Positions 5,042 to 5,773 of a stretch of DNA of 5,773 bases are shown in pieces (the stretch's first letter is position 1; each line of letters starts with the position of its first letter). The translations under genes were made by a program, and so were the position numbers. The stretch lies in assembly GCA_030037185.1 (NCBI GenBank), contig JASHRR010000679.1:1-5773 (forward strand), written 5' to 3'. The notes beneath the pieces are model-generated. The model had not been told where the DNA came from. It ran no database searches and saw only the letters and a list, made by a program, of their open reading frames with translations. This DNA comes from Xanthobacteraceae bacterium (GTDB lineage: Bacteria > Pseudomonadota > Alphaproteobacteria > Rhizobiales > Xanthobacteraceae).

Positions 5042-5773
5042 CGGCAAGAACCGCATTTTTCTCCTGCGTCGGGCCGGCCATTCAAAGGGCTTGGACATTC
5101 CGCCAAGTTGGCCGTGCAGATGCGATATCGGCAAATCCTCGCCCGCCAGCCATCGGTCGAAATTTAGATCCAGCATGTCCTCTTCAAGAGCCGCAGCGTC
5201 TCCACCGATCCCGATCAACAGCCGTCTCTTCGCGGGCTCGCCGACGATGGTATGCATCGTACCGGCGCCTCGCAAATAATTATGGAAAAATGCCGGAGAG
5301 GTGGACCGGTTCAGCGCCGTGAACATCTGTTCGGCGCTCGGGCCGCCAGACGCCCATGCCTCCAGCGGAGGCAATCTCCGTTGCGAATGCCACGCAAAGC
5401 GACGATCATTCAGCGGGCGGAGAAGACCAGATTGAAAATGGTTGGTGCATGCGAGCCAGGCGCCCGTTCGCGCGGCGACGGCCCCGGCACCGGCTTCGAC
5501 GACCGAAGCGACGCCGTTAGCGTCAAGCAGCGAGTAGTTGTACTGCATGGCGTGAGGAAGCTGGCGGAGTCTGGCGACCGCCTCCCCGGTCGTGGCGCAC
5601 TGGTCCAGGATCATCCTCACGATCAGGTCGGACGACAGTCCGGGAAAGCGAGGACGCTTCCTGACCCGATGCAGGCCGATCATCAGGCCGTGCTCGTTCA
5701 TTCCATCCAGCCGTCCTGTCAGCTCATGGGTCGAGCCGATGCTGGCATGGCTTCCGCTCGCTTGGAGAAGAGT
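5027..5773 (-). CDS. C45-family autoproteolytic acyltransferase/hydrolase (5' end outside window)
   Basis: The minus frame is open from the right window edge to TAG 5029-5027, at least 248 residues. It carries features of the C45 family (acyl-CoA:6-aminopenicillanic acid acyltransferase-like; N-terminal nucleophile hydrolases that cut or transfer amide-linked acyl groups after self-cleavage). These are GRLDGMNEHGLMIGLHRV, VRMILDQCATTGEAVARL, a YNYSLLDANGVASVVEAG strand pair, the ACTNHFQ segment (residues 84-90 from the Met at 5701), and a C-terminal MHTIVGEPAKRRLLIGIGGD. The Met at 5701 is internal, because upstream codons (ASIGSTHELTGRLDG) belong to the family too. The catalytic Cys and true start therefore lie beyond 5773. 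Family members are usually about 330-370 residues. No lesion is seen in the visible part. It converges on the deaminase remnant, with tails overlapping by 15 bases. Its substrate is unknown; penicillin acyl transfer is only the name-giving activity. Confidence 0.85.
   Translation of the reverse strand, partial: TLLQASGSHASIGSTHELTGRLDGMNEHGLMIGLHRVRKRPRFPGLSSDLIVRMILDQCATTGEAVARLRQLPHAMQYNYSLLDANGVASVVEAGAGAVAARTGAWLACTNHFQSGLLRPLNDRRFAWHSQRRLPPLEAWASGGPSAEQMFTALNRSTSPAFFHNYLRGAGTMHTIVGEPAKRRLLIGIGGDAAALEEDMLDLNFDRWLAGEDLPISHLHGQLGGMSKPFEWPARRRRKMRFLPSAGV

Noticed and set aside
1..5773. CRISPR array, tRNA, rRNA or insertion sequence
   Set aside because: No regularly spaced repeats, no cloverleaf-like sequence ending in CCA, no rRNA segments and no transposase motifs or matching terminal inverted repeats were seen by eye.

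Overview
The window is GC-rich, with short non-overlapping small genes, leader-poor spacing and gene families typical of Alphaproteobacteria, most likely a rhizobial (Bradyrhizobium-like) chromosome or accessory island. This assignment is an inference from style and family resemblance, not from a marker gene. No rRNA, tRNA, CRISPR array or recognisable transposase was found.

Left part (1-1855) looks like a decayed or phage-derived accessory region made of small orphan genes. It holds a possible CDS tail at the left edge and ambiguous short frames at 200-418. A 38-aa basic protein gene (441-557) lies between two copies of a TTACGTAA palindrome. Two tandem minus-strand paralogues (619-1083 and 1258-1593) have a GAGRKP...LNK amino terminus like that seen in phage packaging-associated small proteins. 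Further right on the minus strand are a 52-aa gene (1697-1855), a strong hairpin terminator just after it (1656-1690), and a tiny upstream frame that overlaps its start by four bases. The two paralogues lie in a direct duplication offset by 510 bp that also includes about 60 bp of upstream leader.

Middle part (1856-2716): a probable divergent regulatory region is followed by a plus-strand gene (1974-2420) for a small exported protein with a clear signal peptide and six cysteines in the mature part. About 300 bp with no recognisable gene follow.

Right part (2717-5773) is the remains of a catabolic-looking cluster. A homoserine-kinase-II/aminoglycoside-phosphotransferase-fold gene (2717-3665) is broken by two frameshifts and a stop, and its catalytic Asp is replaced by Asn. 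After 535 bp without a recognised gene comes an adenosine-deaminase-family gene (4201-5041), broken by a stop, an apparent internal deletion and two frameshifts. Converging on it from the right is an apparently intact C45-family (acyl-CoA:6-aminopenicillanic acid acyltransferase-like) gene whose 5' end is outside the window. The first two genes may once have acted together on an amino- or nucleoside-type substrate; now only the C45 enzyme seems able to make a product.

I did not find convincing evidence for a new multi-gene system. The observations most worth following are the duplicated GAGRKP module with its unusually conserved leader, the overlapping micro-ORF/52-aa gene pair, and the unidirectional decay of the kinase/deaminase pair.
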